Positions 62,359-64,000 of a stretch of 64,000 bases of DNA are shown piece after piece. The number at the start of each line of letters is the position of its first letter. Position 1 is the first letter of the stretch. Below the pieces are notes generated by a model. It was not told where the DNA came from. It worked only from the letters and a program-made list of their open reading frames with translations, and ran no database searches. A program made the translations under genes and the position numbers. Origin of the DNA: Sphaerisporangium album (GTDB lineage Bacteria > Actinomycetota > Actinomycetes > Streptosporangiales > Streptosporangiaceae); NCBI RefSeq assembly GCF_003323745.1, contig NZ_QOIL01000026.1:62001-126000 (forward strand), given 5' to 3'.

Positions 62359-62709
62359 ATTTCGGTTCACGATCGCCTGGCCTGCCGCGCCGCTGGCCAA
62401 AGCCCGTACGGGCCTGCCCATGACTCCCCGCGATTCCCCCTTGATCACCGCCACATCGGGCACGCAACGGGCACGGTGCCTCGACCTTCCGCTTTCAGGA
62501 GTAGGCACCATGATCGCCCACCTCGGCGTCATGGCCTGACCTCGACTTCAAGCGGTCGCTGACGTGTGGGTGCATGAGCCGGTGTGAGCCCGGGTTGATG
62601 TAGCGGTTGATGTACCAGAAGCATCAGCAACAGGCAGGCCCCAGTTCGCCGGGGCTGAGGAAGCAAGGCCGTAGGTGACGAGGCCGGGGGATGCTGCGAC
62701 ACTCGGCTC
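62359..62709. other. 350-bp spacer beyond the tRNA-Gly half
   Basis: No convincing gene. Short direct repeat GGTTGATGTA occurs twice (about 62583-62606). Short open frames exist on both strands but look like translations of spacer. It is the outer part of the segment enclosed by the two tRNA halves. Confidence 0.45.
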
Positions 62710-62952
62710 ATGAATTCAGCCGTCGGGCGTGCTCTTGCGTTCGTGGGAACGAGCTTGGGACTTCTCTGGGGTCTCGGCGCGATGATACGGGCAGTGTCCG
62801 GTGACGACCCACTCTGGGGGCGCGTCGTAATCTTCGCTTTGGGGGCGCTGCTCTTCCAGCACTTGGCCCGCGGCTTAATCCGGGAGTGGCGGCGGCCGAG
62901 GTCGGTGAGCCGCACTTCAGGAGAGGCAAGTGAAGGGCAAGGACATCTGTAA
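62710..62952 (+). CDS. Small membrane protein inside the tRNA-bounded segment
   Basis: 80 residues: two hydrophobic segments (about residues 8-28, 37-53) and a basic tail (RGLIREWRRPRS). The stop codon (TAA at 62950-62952) lies within the anticodon loop of the tRNA-Tyr half, so the natural C terminus may have been cut. Codon use is less GC-extreme than its neighbours, consistent with a mobile origin. No family recognised. Confidence 0.5.
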   Translation: MNSAVGRALAFVGTSLGLLWGLGAMIRAVSGDDPLWGRVVIFALGALLFQHLARGLIREWRRPRSVSRTSGEASEGQGHL

Positions 62953-62999
62953 AACCGTCGGCTCAGCCTACCCAGGTTCGAACCCCGGACCTGCCACCA
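62947..62999 (+). pseudogene. 3' half of tRNA-Tyr (anticodon GTA), probable att scar
   Basis: CTGTAAA (62947-62953, anticodon GTA) is followed by the anticodon-stem half, a long variable arm with GGCTCAGCC as in class II tRNA-Tyr, T-arm CCAGGTTCGAACCCCGG (one A-C mismatch), acceptor half ACCTGCC, A73 and an encoded CCA (62997-62999). The 5' half is missing. The break is at the anticodon loop, as for the tRNA-Gly half. Confidence 0.85.
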
Positions 63000-63006
63000 C
63001 CAGCGA

Positions 63007-63053
63007 AAAGAGCCCCTGACCAGCAGAAATGCCGGTCGAGGGCTTCTTCGTTT
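63007..63053 (+). terminator. Terminator of the former tRNA-Tyr gene
   Basis: Imperfect stem AAGAGCCCCTGACC / GGTCGAGGGCTTCTT, about 8 bp after the CCA end, followed by TTCG; it looks like the native tRNA terminator. Confidence 0.6.
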
Positions 63054-63159
63054 CGCGCCCCTGAGTGACTGCGAATCCCCCTCGTTTCCCGTGTGATCTG
63101 GCACGTGTGTGGCACGCGATCAAGCCCCATATCTTGCGCGAACGCGCACGCCTCGCCCT

Positions 63160-63314
63160 GCCTGATCGTCCCGTCTGCCGTCGTCCCACCCGTCAGGGGA
63201 GCGGGCCAGGGCCAGGGGGTCAAGGTGGAGCGCCCCACTGGACGAACGACCTTGACCCCCTGGCCCTGGTCTGCTCGGCTCGTCCTGGGTCGATGGCAGG
63301 CGGGACGATCAGGC
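63160..63314. repeat. Long imperfect inverted repeat
   Basis: Outer arms 63160-63183 and 63291-63314 (22 of 24 matching) and inner arms 63206-63226 and 63249-63269 (21 of 21, left arm CCAGGGCCAGGGGGTCAAGG plus T). The middle parts are less alike. A single folded transcript would give a hairpin over 150 nt long. It may be a MITE-like element or an IS remnant. Confidence 0.85.
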
Positions 63315-63432
63315 TTTCACCTCAGCCAACTACGGGCCTCGCCCCTGGTCCGGTGGTCATCCCGGAGCCGAGGCCCCCGCCGGAGGCCGTTTTTTCACTT
63401 CGTCGGTAGGGCCAGTGCTAGCGTCCGAGTCT

Positions 63433-63810
63433 GTGAAAGAGAACGTCTACGTGGGGAACGCTCATCTCGATTCGGTCGCTGACCGTGGTTGGCTGCTTGG
63501 GCATTTCAAGCCTGCGGGTGACGTGACGCATAGTGAGGATGTTGAGGTCAAGTGGTACGTACATCCTCGTGGTGATCAGCGTGCGCAATGGGTCACAGGG
63601 GAGAAGCGTACGGCGCTCCTCATATTGATCAGCGGTCGCTTTCGGGTTGAACTGCCTGGCCGTAGTGTGCTTCTGGAGAAGCAGGGTGATTACGTGGTGT
63701 GGGGGCGTGACGTCGATCACTCCTGGTTCGCCGAAGAGGAGTCAGTCGTGCTGACTGTCCGGTGGCCGTCGATTGCGGGTTATGCGGTTCCCGAGGCGGG
63801 CTTTGAGTAG
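63433..63810 (+). CDS. Cupin-like protein of accessory origin
   Basis: 125 residues from a GTG at 63433 (a TTG/ATG-type start six codons earlier is possible). Beta-rich small-barrel pattern: VEVKWYVHPRGDQRAQW, ALLILISGRFRVELPGRSVLL, GDYVVWGRDVDHSWFAEEES. The HxxxxxR and H residues fit a cupin-like metal/ligand barrel, but I cannot assign a family. Codon use is clearly less GC-rich than the chromosome. No ribosome-binding site is visible, so translation may be leaderless. Confidence 0.65.
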   Translation: MKENVYVGNAHLDSVADRGWLLGHFKPAGDVTHSEDVEVKWYVHPRGDQRAQWVTGEKRTALLILISGRFRVELPGRSVLLEKQGDYVVWGRDVDHSWFAEEESVVLTVRWPSIAGYAVPEAGFE

Positions 63811-64000
63811 TTGTCCAGGTGAAGGAAGTTGGCCAGGGGTGCCATGCCGGATGGTCCCGCGGGCGGCGGCGTGGCGCTAGATGCGGCGCGTTCGCTTTGG
63901 TACGGCGCGGGCAGTGTGCGGCGCGCGGCCCAGAGTCCCGGCGCCGGTCGGGACCGGCCCCCAGGCCGCACGCCCAGCCGGCGAGGCGGGCGGCGGGCCG

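Noticed and set aside
62296-62532. Minus-strand ORF containing NWLRGFDSRRPLS
   Set aside because: It is the conceptual translation of the tRNA-Gly half, a frequent mis-annotation.
63780-63971. Minus-strand 63-codon frame near the right edge
   Set aside because: Arg/Ala/Pro-rich with no ribosome-binding site or family similarity; too close to the edge to judge.

Overview
The window is very GC-rich, GTG/TTG starts are frequent, and many neighbouring genes overlap by 4 bp (ATGA or GTGA). Together with actinobacterial hallmarks this points to a filamentous actinomycete, probably Streptosporangiaceae or a close relative. The hallmarks are a 25-residue bL37-type ribosomal protein, a c-di-AMP riboswitch in front of a cell-wall hydrolase, an Rv2466c-like DsbA-fold protein, a GlbO-type truncated haemoglobin and XRE-TPR regulators. 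The family assignment is inference; the actinobacterial assignment is firm. Most of the window is ordinary chromosome.

Layout. 1-6 kb: an autoregulated ArsR/SRPBCC fusion, a FadR-type regulator, a PIN/RHH toxin-antitoxin pair, and the lutABC lactate-oxidation operon. The start of the FadR-type regulator and its operator occur twice, either side of the toxin-antitoxin pair. 6-10 kb: a four-gene NatAB-like ABC exporter operon and a double-domain acetyltransferase. 10-15 kb: tetrapyrrole genes (two-domain CbiX-like chelatase, cobT, cysG) with an agmatinase-family hydrolase. 15-23 kb: a pair of dynamin/YfjP-like GTPases, an ssb paralogue, a membrane diguanylate cyclase and ettA. 23-32 kb: truncated haemoglobin, MscS channel, an XRE-TPR regulator coupled to a GNAT enzyme, a 24-codon peptide gene coupled to a degenerate STAND/TPR protein, Nudix hydrolase, small hypotheticals and purU. 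32-44 kb: prolyl oligopeptidase, HNH nuclease, zinc-ribbon protein, WYL protein, ilvD, NERD protein, amidase, an orphan, and a DUF2207-like/LemA pair. 44-57 kb: pepN, DsbA-like protein, aldehyde dehydrogenase, def, rpiB, Eis-like acetyltransferase, SpoIIE phosphatase, an atypical response regulator, RseP-type protease and a riboswitch-controlled cell-wall hydrolase. 57-62 kb: DeoR-galT, bL37, a TIGR03086-like protein and a flavin disulfide reductase.

62-64 kb is a scar zone. The 3' halves of tRNA-Gly(TCC) and tRNA-Tyr(GTA) lie in opposite orientation and both break exactly at the anticodon loop. They enclose about 590 bp with one small ORF, and are flanked by a TetR-like C-terminal remnant, a long inverted repeat and a lower-GC cupin-like gene. 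This is the expected footprint of tyrosine-recombinase integration followed by deletion or rearrangement.

The best candidate for an undescribed system is 27.77-29.94 kb. A promoter whose -10 lies in an inverted repeat is followed by a 5' UTR hairpin, a short basic peptide gene with a strong ribosome-binding site, and a 4-bp-coupled large protein. That protein has a P-loop-less STAND-like module, an AT-rich patch carrying its own promoter-like sequence, and about seven TPRs. The upstream XRE-TPR regulator and acetyltransferase may belong to the same unit.
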